A stretch of 64,000 nt of DNA from Agelaius tricolor (lineage: Eukaryota > Chordata > Aves > Passeriformes > Icteridae): the NCBI GenBank assembly GCA_023055355.1, contig JALJCS010000016.1:1-64000 (forward strand), written 5' to 3'. This document shows, one piece after another, positions 45,410 through 60,400 of the stretch (positions within the stretch are counted from its first letter, which is position 1; each line of letters starts with the position of its first letter). The translations under genes and the position numbers were made by a program. The notes beneath the pieces are model-generated. The model had not been told where the DNA came from, made no database searches, and was given only the letters and a program-made list of their open reading frames with translations.

Positions 45410-48400
45410 TCAGCCCCAATCCCACACCTGCAATGATGACAGCACCAGGCCCAGTGATTTCAGCTCCTTCAGCTCTTGACCCACAAGCTTTATTTTACTG
45501 CCAGCTCTCTTCCTGCAGCTCCAGCTCTGTGTTTCTCCAGCTTCTGAGGGCAGCATCTTGATCTTGGCTCCAGCTTGGCAAAAATTCAGCCCCGGCACAA
45601 GCCTCTCAAAATCCCCCCACCAGCAATATTCCAGCCCTGCCGTGATTTTACCTCCCGCCCAACAATCCCTTGTCACTGTGCCAGCTCCTGCATAAGTTCA
45701 TCTCATTGCCCACAGCCCCATTCACAGGTCTAGGACCTTTTCTGTTTTCATTCAAATCACAGCCTCACAGTCCACTTCCCAGCCCCACATTGATTTCGGT
45801 CCACCTCTAGAGCTTCCAGCCCAGACGCAAACAATATTCTACCATCGACGGGGTTTTCAGGCGCAAGGCTGCAGCCCCCTTTCCCGCTCCACACGTTCTG
45901 TTCAAGTTTCAGCCACAATCCCCAGCCCCTGCAGCCATGTCACAGGCCTAATGTGATTTCAACGCAAGAACACTAAAGTCTCCGTGCCAGACCTATAGTT
46001 CTTATGCTGTGTTCAGCCCTGATTCCCCACCTGCAATGAAGACAGCACCAGACCCAGTGATTTCAGCTCTTTCAGCTCATGACCCACAAGCTTTATTTCA
46101 CCGTCTCCGTGCCAGCCCTATGGTTCTTATGCCATGTTCAGCCCCCATCCCAGACCCGCAATGATGACAGCACCAGGCCCAGTGATTTCAGCTCTTTCAG
46201 CTCTTGACCCACAAGCTTTATTTTACTGCCAGCTCTCTTCTTGCAGCTCCAGCTCTGTGTTTCTCCAGCTTCTGAGGGCAGCATCTTGATCTTGGCTCCA
46301 GCTTGGCAAAAATTCAGCCCCGGCACAAGCCTCTCAAAATCCCCCCACCAGCAATATTCCAGCCCTGCCGTGATTTTACCTCCCGCCCAACAATCCCTTG
46401 TCACTGTGCCAGCTCCTGCATAAGTTCATCTCATTGCCCACAGCCCCTTTCACAGGTCTAGGACCTTTTCTGTTTTCATTCAAATCACAGCCTCACAGTC
46501 CACTTCCCAGCCCCACATTGATTTCGGTCCACCTCTAGAGCTTCCAGCCCAGACGCAAACAATATTCTACCATCGACGGGGTTTTCAGGCGCAAGGCTGC
46601 AGCCCCCTTTCCCGCTCCACACGTTCTGTTCTAGTTTCAGCCACAATCCCCAGCCCCTGCAGCCATGTCACAGGCCTAATGTGATTTCAACGCAAGAACA
46701 CTAAAGTCTCCGTGCCAGACCTATAGTTCTTATGCTGTGTTCAGCCCTGATTCCCCACCTGCAATGAAGACAGCACCAGACCCAGTGATTTCAGCTCTTT
46801 CAGCTCATGACCCACAAGCTTTATTTCACCGTCTCCGTGCCAGCCCTATGGTTCTTATGCCATGTTCAGCCCCAATCCCACACCTGCAATGATGACAGCA
46901 CCAGGCCCAGTGATTTCAGCTCCTTCAGCTCTTGACCCACAAGCTTTATTTTACTGCCAGCTCTCTTCTTGCAGCTCCAGCTCTGTGTTTCTCCAGCTTC
47001 TGAGGGCAGCATCTTGATCTTGGCTCCAGCTTGGCAAAAATTCAGCCCCGGCACAAGCCTCTCAAAATCCCCCCACCAGCAATATTCCAGCCCTGCCGTG
47101 ATTTTACCTCCCGCCCAACAATCCCTTGTCACTGTGCCAGCTCCTGCATAAGTTCATCTCATTGCCCACAGCCCCATTCACAGGTCTAGGACCTTTTCTG
47201 TTTTCATTCAAATCACAGCCTCACAGTCCACTTCCCAGCCCCACATTGATTTCTGTTCCACCTCTAGAGCTTCCAGCCCAGACGCAAACAATATTCTACC
47301 ATCGACGGGGTTTTCAGGCGCAAGGCTGCAGCCCCCTTTCCCGCTCCACACGTTCTGTTCTAGTTTCAGCCACAATCCCCAGCCCCTGCAGCCATGTCAC
47401 AGGCCTAATGTGATTTCAACGCAAGAACACTAAAGTCTCCGTGCCAGACCTATAGATCTTATGCTGTGTTCAGCCCTGATTCCCCACCTGCAATGAAGAC
47501 AGCACCAGACCCAGTGATTTCAGCTCTTTCAGCTCATGACCCACAAGCTTTATTTCACCGTCTCCGTGCCAGCCCTATGGTTCTTATGCCATGTTCAGCC
47601 CCCATCCCAGACCCGCAATGATGACAGCACCAGACCCAGTGATTTCAGCTCCTTCAGCTCTTGACCCACAAGCTTTATTTTACTGCCAGCTCTCTTCCTG
47701 CAGCTCCAGCTCTGTGTTTCTCCTGCTTCTTAGGGCAGCATCTTGATCTTGGCTCCAGCTTGGCAAAAATTCAGCCCCGGCACAAGCCTCTCAAAATCCC
47801 CCCACCAGCAATATTCCAGCCCTGCCGTGATTTTACCTCCCGCCCAACAATCCCTTGTCACTGTGCCAGCTCCTGCATAAGTTCATCTCATTGCCCACAG
47901 CCCCTTTCACAGGTCTAGGACCTTTTCTGTTTTCATTCAAATCACAGCCTCACAGTCCACTTCCCAGCCCCACATTGATTTCGGTCCACCTCTAGAGCTT
48001 CCAGCCCAGACGCAAACAATATTCTACCATCGACGGGGTTTTCAGGCGCAAGGCTGCAGCCCCCTTTCCCGCTCCACACGTTCTGTTCTAGTTTCAGCCA
48101 CAATCCCCAGCCCCTGCAGCCATGTCACAGGCCTAATGTGATTTCAACGCAAGAACACTAAAGTCTCCGTGCCAGACCTATAGATCTTATGCTGTGTTCA
48201 GCCCTGATTCCCCACCTGCAATGAAGACAGCACCAGACCCAGTGATTTCAGCTCTTTCAGCTCTTGACCCACAAGCTTTATTTTACTGTCTCTATGCCAG
48301 CCCTGTGGTTCCTATGCCGTGTTCAACCCCCATCCCAGACCCGCAATGAAAACAGCACCAGGCCCAGTGATTTCAGCTCTTTCAGCTCATGACCCACAAG

Positions 48401-51400
48401 CTTTATTTCACCGTCTCCGTGCCAGCCCTATGGTTCTTATGCCATGTTCAGCCCCAATCCCACACCTGCAATGATGACAGCACCAGGCCCAGTGATTTCA
48501 CCTCCTTCAGCTCTTGACCCACAAGCTTTATTTTACTGCCAGCTCTCTTCTTGCAGCTCCAGCTCTGTGTTTCTCCAGCTTCTGAGGGCAGCATCTTGAT
48601 CTTGGCTCCAGCTTGGCAAAAATTCAGCCCCGGCACAAGCCTCTCAAAATCCCCCCACCAGCAATATTCCAGCCCTGCCGTGATTTTACCTCCCGCCCAA
48701 CAATCCCTTGTCACTGTGCCAGCTCCTGCATAAGTTCATCTCATTGCCCACAGCCCCATTCACAGGTCTAGGACCTTTTCTGTTTTCATTCAAATCACAG
48801 CCTCACAGTCCACTTCCCAGCCCCACATTGATTTCTGTTCCACCTCTAGAGCTTCCAGCCCAGACGCAAACAATATTCTACCATCGACGGGGTTTTCAGG
48901 CGCAAGGCTGCAGCCCCCTTTCCCGCTCCACACGTTCTGTTCTAGTTTCAGCCACAATCCCCAGCCCCTGCAGCCATGTCACAGGCCTAATGTGATTTCA
49001 ACGCAAGAACACTAAAGTCTCCGTGCCAGACCTATAGTTCTTATGCTGTGTTCAGCCCTGATTCCCCACCTGCAATGAAGACAGCACCAGACCCAGTGAT
49101 TTCAGCTCTTTCAGCTCATGACCCACAAGCTTTATTTTACTGTCTCTATGCCAGCCCTGTGGTTCCTATGCCGTGTTCAACCCCCATTCCAGACCTGCAA
49201 TGAAGACAGCACCAGGCCCAGTGATTTCAGCTCTTTCAGCTCATGACCCACAAGCTTTATTTCACCGTCTCCGTGCCAGCCCTATGGTTCTTATGCCATG
49301 TTCAGCCCCCATCCCACACCTGCAATGATGACAGCACCAGGCCCAGTGATTTCAGCTCCTTCAGCTCTTGACCCACAAGCTTTATTTTACTGCCAGCTCT
49401 CTTCCTGCAGCTCCAGCTCTGTGTTTCTCCAGCTTCTGAGGGCAGCATCTTGATCTTGGCTCCAGCTTGGCAAAAATTCAGCCCCGGCACAAGCCTCTCA
49501 AAATCCCCCCACCAGCAATATTCCAGCCCTGCCGTGATTTTACCTCCCGCCCAACAATCCCTTGTCACTGTGCCAGTTCCTGCATAAGTTCATCTCATTG
49601 CCCACAGCCCCATTCACAGGTCTAGGACCTTTTCTGTTTTCATTCAAATCACAGCCTCACAGTCCACTTCCCAGCCCCACATTGATTTCGGTCCACCTCT
49701 AGAGCTTCCAGCCCAGACGCAAACAATATTCTACCATCGACGGGGTTTTCAGGCGCAAGGCTGCAGCCCCCTTTCCCGCTCCACACGTTCTGTTCTAGTT
49801 TCAGCCACAATCCCCAGCCCCTGCAGCCATGTCACAGGCCTAATGTGATTTCAACGCAAGAACACTAAAGTCTCCGTGCCAGACCTATAGTCCTTATGCT
49901 GTGTTCAGCCCTGATTCCCCACCTGCAATGAAGACAGCACCAGACCCAGTGATTTCAGCTCTTTCAGCTCATGACCCACAAGCTTTATTTCACCGTCTCC
50001 GTGCCAGCCCTATGGTTCTTATGCCATGTTCAGCCCCCATCCCACACCTGCAATGATGACAGCACCAGGCCCAGTGATTTCAGCTCCTTCAGCTCTTGAC
50101 CCACAAGCTTTATTTTACTGCCAGCTCTCTTCCTGCAGCTCCAGCTCTGTGTGTCTCCAGCTTCTGAGGGCAGCATCTTGATCTTGGCTCCAGCTTGGCA
50201 AAAATTCAGCCCCGGCACAAGCCTCTCAAAATCCCCCCACCAGCAATATTCCAGCCCTGCCGTGATTTTACCTCCCGCCCAACAATCCCTTGTCACTGTG
50301 CCAGCTCCTGCATAAGTTCATCTCATTGCCCACAGCCCCATTCACAGGTCTAGGACCTTTTCTGTTTTCATTCAAATCACAGCCTCACAGTCCACTTCCC
50401 AGCCCCACATTGATTTCTGTTCCACCTCTAGAGCTTCCAGCCCAGACGCAAACAATATTCTACCATCGACGGGGTTTTCAGGCGCAAGGCTGCAGCCCCC
50501 TTTCCCGCTCCACACGTTCTGTTCTAGTTTCAGCCACAATCCCCAGCCCCTGCAGCCATGTCACAGGCCTAATGTGATTTCAACGCAAGAACACTAAAGT
50601 CTCCGTGCCAGACCTATAGATCTTATGCTGTGTTCAGCCCTGATTCCCCACCTGCAATGAAGACAGCACCAGGCCCAGTGATTTCAGCTCTTTCAGTTCA
50701 TGACCCACAAGCTTTATTTCACCGTCTCCGTGCCAGCCCTATGGTTCTTATGCCATGTTCAGCCCCCATCCCAGACCCGCAATGATGACAGCACCAGACC
50801 CAGTGATTTCAGCTCCTTCAGCTCTTGACCCACAAGCTTTATTTTACTGCCAGCTCTCTTCCTGCAGCTCCAGCTCTGTGTTTCTCCTGCTTCTGAGGGC
50901 AGCATCTTGATCTTGGCTCCAGCTTGGCAAAAATTCAGCCCCGGCACAAGCCTCTCAAAATCCCCCCACCAGCAATATTCCAGCCCTGCCGTGATTTTAC
51001 CTCCCGCCCAACAATCCCTTGTCACTGTGCCAGCTCCTGCATAAGTTCATCTCATTGCCCACAGCCCCTTTCACAGGTCTAGGACCTTTTCTGTTTTCAT
51101 TCAAATCACAGCCTCACAGTCCACTTCCCAGCCCCACATTGATTTCGGTCCACCTCTAGAGCTTCCAGCCCAGACGCAAACAATATTCTACCATCGACGG
51201 GGTTTTCAGGCGCAAGGCTGCAGCCCCCTTTCCCGCTCCACACGTTCTGTTCTAGTTTCAGCCACAATCCCCAGCCCCTTCAGCCATGTCACAGGCCCAC
51301 AGTGATTTCAACACAAGAACACTAAAGTCTCCGTGCCAGACCTATAGTTCTTATGCTGTGTTCAGCCCTGATTCCCCACCTGCAATGAAGACAGCACCAG

Positions 51401-54400
51401 ACCCAGTGATTTCAGCTCTTTCAGCTCATGACCCACAAGCTTTATTTCACCGTCTCCGTGCCAGCCCTATGGTTCTTATGCCATGTTCAGCCCCCATCCC
51501 AGACCCGCAATGATGACAGCACCAGACCCAGTGATTTCAGCTCCTTCAGCTCTTGACCCACAAGCTTTATTTTACTGCCAGCTCTCTTCCTGCAGCTCCA
51601 GCTCTGTGTTTCTCCTGCTTCTTAGGGCAGCATCTTGATCTTGGCTCCAGCTTGGCAAAAATTCAGCCCCGGCACAAGCCTCTCAAAATCCCCCCACCAG
51701 CAATATTCCAGCCCTGCCGTGATTTTACCTCCCGCCCAACAATCCCTTGTCACTGTGCCAGCTCCTGCATAAGTTCATCTCATTGCCCACAGCCCCATTC
51801 ACAGGTCTAGGACCTTTTCTGTTTTCATTCAAATCACAGCCTCACAGTCCACTTCCCAGCCCCACATTGATTTCGGTCCACCTCTAGAGCTTCCAGCCCA
51901 GACGCAAACAATATTCTACCATCGACGGGGTTTTCAGGCGCAAGGCTGCAGCCCCCTTTCCCGCTCCACACGTTCTGTTCTAGTTTCAGCCACAATCCCC
52001 AGCCCCTTCAGCCATGTCACAGGCCCACAGTGATTTCAACACAAGAACACTAAAGTCTCCGTGCCAGACCTATAGTTCTTATGCTGTGTTCAGCCCTGAT
52101 TCCCCACCTGCAATGAAGACAGCACCAGACCCAGTGATTTCAGCTCTTTCAGCTCATGACCCACAAGCTTTATTTTACTGTCTCTATGCCAGCCCTGTGG
52201 TTCCTATGCCGTGTTCAACCCCCATTCCAGACCTGCAATGAAGACAGCACCAGGCCCAGTGATTTCAGCTCTTTCAGCTCATGACCCACAAGCTTTATTT
52301 CACCGTCTCCGTGCCAGCCCTATGGTTCTTATGCCATGTTCAGCCCCCATCCCACACCTGCAATGATGACAGCACCAGGCCCAGTGATTTCAGCTCCTTC
52401 AGCTCTTGACCCACAAGCTTTATTTTACTGCCAGCTCTCTTCCTGCAGCTCCAGCTCTGTGTTTCTCCTGCTTCTGAGGGCAGCATCTTGATCTTGGCTC
52501 CAGCTTGGCAAAAATTCAGCCCCGGCACAAGCCTCTCAAAATCCCCCCACCAGCAATATTCCAGCCCTGCCGTGATTTTACCTCCCGCCCAACAATCCCT
52601 TGTCACTGTGCCAGCTCCTGCATAAGTTCATCTCATTGCCCACAGCCCCATTCACAGGTCTAGGACCTTTTCTGTTTTCATTCAAATCACAGCCTCACAG
52701 TCCACTTCCCAGCCCCACATTGATTTCGGTCCACCTCTAGAGCTTCCAGCCCAGACGCAAACAATATTCTACCATCGACGGGGTTTTCAGGCGCAAGGCT
52801 GCAGCCCCCTTTCCCGCTCCACACGTTCTGTTCTAGTTTCAGCCACAATCCCCAGCCCCTGCAGCCATGTCACAGGCCCACAGTGATTTCAACGCAAGAA
52901 CACTAAAGTCTCCGTGCCAGACCTATAGTTCTTATGCTGTGTTCAGCCCTGATTCCCCACCTGCAATGAAGACAGCACCAGACCCAGTGATTTCAGCTCT
53001 TTCAGCTCATGACCCACAAGCTTTATTTCACCGTCTCCGTGCCAGCCCTATGGTTCTTATGCCATGTTCAGCCCCCATCCCACACCTGCAATGATGACAG
53101 CACCAGGCCCAGTGATTTCAGCTCCTTCAGCTCTTGACCCACAAGCTTTATTTTACTGCCAGCTCTCTTCCTGCAGCTCCAGCTCTGTGTTTCTCCTGCT
53201 TCTGAGGGCAGCATCTTGATCTTGGCTCCAGCTTGGCAAAAATTCAGCCCCGGCACAAGCCTCTCAAAATCCCCCCACCAGCAATATTCCAGCCCTGCCG
53301 TGATTTTACCTCCCGCCCAACAATCCCTTGTCACTGTGCCAGCTCCTGCATAAGTTCATCTCATTGCCCACAGCCCCATTCACAGGTCTAGGACCTTTTC
53401 TGTTTTCATTCAAATCACAGCCTCACAGTCCACTTCCCAGCCCCACATTGATTTCGGTCCACCTCTAGAGCTTCCAGCCCAGACGCAAACAATATTCTAC
53501 CATCGACGGGGTTTTCAGGCGCAAGGCTGCAGCCCCCTTTCCCGCTCCACACGTTCTGTTCTAGTTTCAGCCACAATCCCCAGCCCCTGCAGCCATGTCA
53601 CAGGCCTAATGTGATTTCAACGCAAGAACACTAAAGTCTCCGTGCCAGACCTATAGTTCTTATGCTGTGTTCAGCCCTGATTCCCCACCTGCAATGAAGA
53701 CAGCACCAGACCCAGTGATTTCAGCTCTTTCAGCTCTTGACCCACAAGCTTTATTTTACTGTCTCTATGCCAGCCCTGTGGTTCCTATGCCGTGTTCAAC
53801 CCCCATCCCAGACCCGCAATGAAAACAGCACCAGGCCCAGTGATTTCAGCTCTTTCAGCTCATGACCCACAAGCTTTATTTCACCGTCTCTATGCCAGCC
53901 CTATGGTTCTTATGCCATGTTCAGCCCCAATCCCACACCTGCAATGATGACAGCACCAGGCCCAGTGATTTCAGCTCCTTCAGCTCTTGACCCACAAGCT
54001 TTATTTTACTGCCAGCTCTCTTCTTGCAGCTCCAGCTCTGTGTTTCTCCAGCTTCTGAGGGCAGCATCTTGATCTTGGCTCCAGCTTGGCAAAAATTCAG
54101 CCCCGGCACAAGCCTCTCAAAATCCCCCCACCAGCAATATTCCAGCCCTGCCGTGATTTTACCTCCCGCCCAACAATCCCTTGTCACCGTGCCAGCTCCT
54201 GCATAAGTTCATCTCATTGCCCACAGCCCCATTCACAGGTCTAGGACCTTTTCTGTTTTCATTCAAATCACAGCCTCACAGTCCACTTCCCAGCCCCACA
54301 TTGATTTCGGTCCACCTCTAGAGCTTCCAGCCCAGACGCAAACAATATTCTACCATCGACGGGGTTTTCAGGCGCAAGGCTGCAGCCCCCTTTCCCGCTC

Positions 54401-54463
54401 CACACGTTCTGTTCTAGTTTCAGCCACAATCCCCAGCCCCTTCAGCCATGTCACAGGCCCACA
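41935..54463. repeat. 12,529-bp higher-order repeat, copy 1
   Basis: Every monomer boundary from 42245 to 50759 recurs exactly 12,529 bp later, and so does each private variant I compared: TTCAAG at 45902/58431, TGTGTGTCTCC at 50150/62679, CCAGTTCCTG at 49573/62102, AATCGCTTG at 44082/56611. The left edge is fixed by a difference just before 41935 (GGCCTAATG versus GGCCCACAG at the matching point). Confidence 0.88.
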
Positions 54464-57400
54464 GTGATTTCAACGCAAGAACACTAAAGTCTCCGTGCCA
54501 GACCTATAGATCTTATGCTGTGTTCAGCCCTGATTCCCCACCTGCAATGAAGACAGCACCAGACCCAGTGATTTCAGCTCTTTCAGCTCATGACCCACAA
54601 GCTTTATTTTACTGTCTCTATGCCAGCCCTGTGGTTCCTATGCCGTGTTCAACCCCCATCCCAGACCCGCAATGAAAACAGCACCAGGCCCAGTGATTTC
54701 AGCTCTTTCAGCTCATGACCCACAAGCTTTATTTCACCGTCTCCGTGCCAGCCCTATGGTTCTTATGCCATGTTCAGCCCCAATCCCACACCTGCAATGA
54801 TGACAGCACCAGGCCCAGTGATTTCAGCTCCTTCAGCTCTTGACCCACAAGCTTTATTTTACTGCCAGCTCTCTTCTTGCAGCTCCAGCTCTGTGTTTCT
54901 CCAGCTTCTGAGGGCAGCATCTTGATCTTGGCTCCAGCTTGGCAAAAATTCAGCCCCGGCACAAGCCTCTCAAAATCCCCCCACCAGCAATATTCCAGCC
55001 CTGCCGTGATTTTACCTCCCGCCCAACAATCCCTTGTCACTGTGCCAGCTCCTGCATAAGTTCATCTCATTGCCCACAGCCCCTTTCACAGGTCTAGGAC
55101 CTTTTCTGTTTTCATTCAAATCACAGCCTCACAGTCCACTTCCCAGCCCCACATTGATTTCGGTTCCACCTCTAGAACTTCCAGCCCAGACGCAAACAAT
55201 ATTCTACCATCGACGGGGTTTTCAGGCGCAAGGCTGCAGCCCCCTTTCCCGCTCCACACGTTCTGTTCTAGTTTCAGTCACAACCCCCAGCCCCTGCAGC
55301 CATGTCACAGGCCTAATGTGATTTCAACGCAAGAACACTAAAGTCTCCGTGCCAGACCTATAGTTCTTATGCTGTGTTCAGCCCTGATTCCCCACCTGCA
55401 ATGAAGACAGCACCAGACCCAGTGATTTCAGCTCTTTCAGCTCTTGACCCACAAGCTTTATTTTACTGTCTCTATGCCAGCCCTGTGGTTCCTATGCCGT
55501 GTTCAACCCCCATTCCAGACCTGCAATGAAGACAGCACCAGGCCCAGTGATTTCAGCTCTTTCAGCTCATGACCCACAAGCTTTATTTCACCGTCTCTAT
55601 GCCAGCCCTATGGTTCTTATGCCATGTTCAGCCCCCATCCCACACCTGCAATGATGACAGCACCAGGCCCAGTGATTTCAGCTCCTTCAGCTCTTGACCC
55701 ACAAGCTTTATTTTACTGCCAGCTCTCTTCTTGCAGCTCCAGCTCTGTGTTTCTTCAGCTTCTGAGGGCAGCATCTTGATCTTGGCTCCAGCTTGGCAAA
55801 AATTCAGCCCCGGCACAAGCCTCTCAAAATCCCCCCACCAGCAATATTCCAGCCCTGCCGTGATTTTACCTCCCGCCCAACAATCCCTTGTCACTGTGCC
55901 AGCTCCTGCATAAGTTCATCTCATTGCCCACAGCCCCATTCACAGGTCTAGGACCTTTTCTGTTTTCATTCAAATCACAGCCTCACAGTCCACTTCCCAG
56001 CCCCACATTGATTTCGGTTCCACCTCTAGAGCTTCCAGCCCAGACGCAAACAATATTCTACCATCGACGGGGTTTTCAGGCGCAAGGCTGCAGCCCCCTT
56101 TCCCGCTCCACACGTTCTGTTCTAGTTTCAGCCACAATCCCCAGCCCCTGCAGCCATGTCACAGGCCTAATGTGATTTCAACGCAAGAACACTAAAGTCT
56201 CCGTGCCAGACCTATAGTTCTTATGCTGTGTTCAGCCCTGATTCCCCACCTGCAATGAAGACAGCACCAGACCCAGTGATTTCAGCTCTTTCAGCTCATG
56301 ACCCACAAGCTTTATTTCACCGTCTCCGTGCCAGCCCTATGGTTCTTATGCCATGTTCAGCCCCCATCCCAGACCCGCAATGATGACAGCACCAGGCCCA
56401 GTGATTTCAGCTCTTTCAGCTCTTGACCCACAAGCTTTATTTTACTGCCAGCTCTCTTCTTGCAGCTCCAGCTCTGTGTTTCTCCAGCTTCTGAGGGCAG
56501 CATCTTGATCTTGGCTCCAGCTTGGCAAAAATTCAGCCCCGGCACAAGCCTCTCAAAATCCCCCCACCAGCAATATTCCAGCCCTGCCGTGATTTTACCT
56601 CCCGCCCAACAATCGCTTGTCACTGTGCCAGCTCCTGCATAAGTTCATCTCATTGCCCACAGCCCCTTTCACAGGTCTAGGACCTTTTCTGTTTTCATTC
56701 AAATCACAGCCTCACAGTCCACTTCCCAGCCCCACATTGATTTCGGTCCACCTCTAGAGCTTCCAGCCCAGACGCAAACAATATTCTACCATCGACGGGG
56801 TTTTCAGGCGCAAGGCTGCAGCCCCCTTTCCCGCTCCACACGTTCTGTTCTAGTTTCAGCCACAATCCCCAGCCCCTGCAGCCATGTCACAGGCCTAATG
56901 TGATTTCAACGCAAGAACACTAAAGTCTCCGTGCCAGACCTATAGTTCTTATGCTGTGTTCAGCCCTGATTCCCCACCTGCAATGAAGACAGCACCAGAC
57001 CCAGTGATTTCAGCTCTTTCAGCTCATGACCCACAAGCTTTATTTCACCGTCTCCGTGCCAGCCCTATGGTTCTTATGCCATGTTCAGCCCCCATCCCAC
57101 ACCTGCAATGATGACAGCACCAGGCCCAGTGATTTCAGCTCCTTCAGCTCTTGACCCACAAGCTTTATTTTACTGCCAGCTCTCTTCCTGCAGCTCCAGC
57201 TCTGTGTTTCTCCAGCTTCTGAGGGCAGCATCTTGATCTTGGCTCCAGCTTGGCAAAAATTCAGCCCCGGCACAAGCCTCTCAAAATCCCCCCACCAGCA
57301 ATATTCCAGCCCTGCCGTGATTTTACCTCCCGCCCAACAATCCCTTGTCACCGTGCCAGCTCCTGCATAAGTTCATCTCATTGCCCACAGCCCCATTCAC

Positions 57401-60400
57401 AGGTCTAGGACCTTTTCTGTTTTCATTCAAATCACAGCCTCACAGTCCACTTCCCAGCCCCACATTGATTTCGGTTCCACCTCTAGAGCTTCCAGCCCAG
57501 ACGCAAACAATATTCTACCATCGACGGGGTTTTCAGGCGCAAGGCTGCAGCCCCCTTTCCCGCTCCACACGTTCTGTTCTAGTTTCAGCCACAATCCCCA
57601 GCCCCTGCAGCCATGTCACAGGCCTAATGTGATTTCAACGCAAGAACACTAAAGTCTCCGTGCCAGACCTATAGATCTTATGCTGTGTTCAGCCCTGATT
57701 CCCCACCTGCAATGAAGACAGCACCAGACCCAGTGATTTCAGCTCTTTCAGCTCTTGACCCACAAGCTTTATTTTACTGTCTCTATGCCAGCCCTGTGGT
57801 TCCTATGCCGTGTTCAACCCCCATCCCAGACCCGCAATGAAAACAGCACCAGGCCCAGTGATTTCAGCTCTTTCAGCTCATGACCCACAAGCTTTATTTC
57901 ACCGTCTCCGTGCCAGCCCTATGGTTCTTATGCCATGTTCAGCCCCAATCCCACACCTGCAATGATGACAGCACCAGGCCCAGTGATTTCAGCTCCTTCA
58001 GCTCTTGACCCACAAGCTTTATTTTACTGCCAGCTCTCTTCCTGCAGCTCCAGCTCTGTGTTTCTCCAGCTTCTGAGGGCAGCATCTTGATCTTGGCTCC
58101 AGCTTGGCAAAAATTCAGCCCCGGCACAAGCCTCTCAAAATCCCCCCACCAGCAATATTCCAGCCCTGCCGTGATTTTACCTCCCGCCCAACAATCCCTT
58201 GTCACTGTGCCAGCTCCTGCATAAGTTCATCTCATTGCCCACAGCCCCATTCACAGGTCTAGGACCTTTTCTGTTTTCATTCAAATCACAGCCTCACAGT
58301 CCACTTCCCAGCCCCACATTGATTTCGGTCCACCTCTAGAGCTTCCAGCCCAGACGCAAACAATATTCTACCATCGACGGGGTTTTCAGGCGCAAGGCTG
58401 CAGCCCCCTTTCCCGCTCCACACGTTCTGTTCAAGTTTCAGCCACAATCCCCAGCCCCTGCAGCCATGTCACAGGCCTAATGTGATTTCAACGCAAGAAC
58501 ACTAAAGTCTCCGTGCCAGACCTATAGTTCTTATGCTGTGTTCAGCCCTGATTCCCCACCTGCAATGAAGACAGCACCAGACCCAGTGATTTCAGCTCTT
58601 TCAGCTCATGACCCACAAGCTTTATTTCACCGTCTCCGTGCCAGCCCTATGGTTCTTATGCCATGTTCAGCCCCCATCCCAGACCCGCAATGATGACAGC
58701 ACCAGGCCCAGTGATTTCAGCTCTTTCAGCTCTTGACCCACAAGCTTTATTTTACTGCCAGCTCTCTTCTTGCAGCTCCAGCTCTGTGTTTCTCCAGCTT
58801 CTGAGGGCAGCATCTTGATCTTGGCTCCAGCTTGGCAAAAATTCAGCCCCGGCACAAGCCTCTCAAAATCCCCCCACCAGCAATATTCCAGCCCTGCCGT
58901 GATTTTACCTCCCGCCCAACAATCCCTTGTCACTGTGCCAGCTCCTGCATAAGTTCATCTCATTGCCCACAGCCCCTTTCACAGGTCTAGGACCTTTTCT
59001 GTTTTCATTCAAATCACAGCCTCACAGTCCACTTCCCAGCCCCACATTGATTTCGGTCCACCTCTAGAGCTTCCAGCCCAGACGCAAACAATATTCTACC
59101 ATCGACGGGGTTTTCAGGCGCAAGGCTGCAGCCCCCTTTCCCGCTCCACACGTTCTGTTCTAGTTTCAGCCACAATCCCCAGCCCCTGCAGCCATGTCAC
59201 AGGCCTAATGTGATTTCAACGCAAGAACACTAAAGTCTCCGTGCCAGACCTATAGTTCTTATGCTGTGTTCAGCCCTGATTCCCCACCTGCAATGAAGAC
59301 AGCACCAGACCCAGTGATTTCAGCTCTTTCAGCTCATGACCCACAAGCTTTATTTCACCGTCTCCGTGCCAGCCCTATGGTTCTTATGCCATGTTCAGCC
59401 CCAATCCCACACCTGCAATGATGACAGCACCAGGCCCAGTGATTTCAGCTCCTTCAGCTCTTGACCCACAAGCTTTATTTTACTGCCAGCTCTCTTCTTG
59501 CAGCTCCAGCTCTGTGTTTCTCCAGCTTCTGAGGGCAGCATCTTGATCTTGGCTCCAGCTTGGCAAAAATTCAGCCCCGGCACAAGCCTCTCAAAATCCC
59601 CCCACCAGCAATATTCCAGCCCTGCCGTGATTTTACCTCCCGCCCAACAATCCCTTGTCACTGTGCCAGCTCCTGCATAAGTTCATCTCATTGCCCACAG
59701 CCCCATTCACAGGTCTAGGACCTTTTCTGTTTTCATTCAAATCACAGCCTCACAGTCCACTTCCCAGCCCCACATTGATTTCTGTTCCACCTCTAGAGCT
59801 TCCAGCCCAGACGCAAACAATATTCTACCATCGACGGGGTTTTCAGGCGCAAGGCTGCAGCCCCCTTTCCCGCTCCACACGTTCTGTTCTAGTTTCAGCC
59901 ACAATCCCCAGCCCCTGCAGCCATGTCACAGGCCTAATGTGATTTCAACGCAAGAACACTAAAGTCTCCGTGCCAGACCTATAGATCTTATGCTGTGTTC
60001 AGCCCTGATTCCCCACCTGCAATGAAGACAGCACCAGACCCAGTGATTTCAGCTCTTTCAGCTCATGACCCACAAGCTTTATTTCACCGTCTCCGTGCCA
60101 GCCCTATGGTTCTTATGCCATGTTCAGCCCCCATCCCAGACCCGCAATGATGACAGCACCAGACCCAGTGATTTCAGCTCCTTCAGCTCTTGACCCACAA
60201 GCTTTATTTTACTGCCAGCTCTCTTCCTGCAGCTCCAGCTCTGTGTTTCTCCTGCTTCTTAGGGCAGCATCTTGATCTTGGCTCCAGCTTGGCAAAAATT
60301 CAGCCCCGGCACAAGCCTCTCAAAATCCCCCCACCAGCAATATTCCAGCCCTGCCGTGATTTTACCTCCCGCCCAACAATCCCTTGTCACTGTGCCAGCT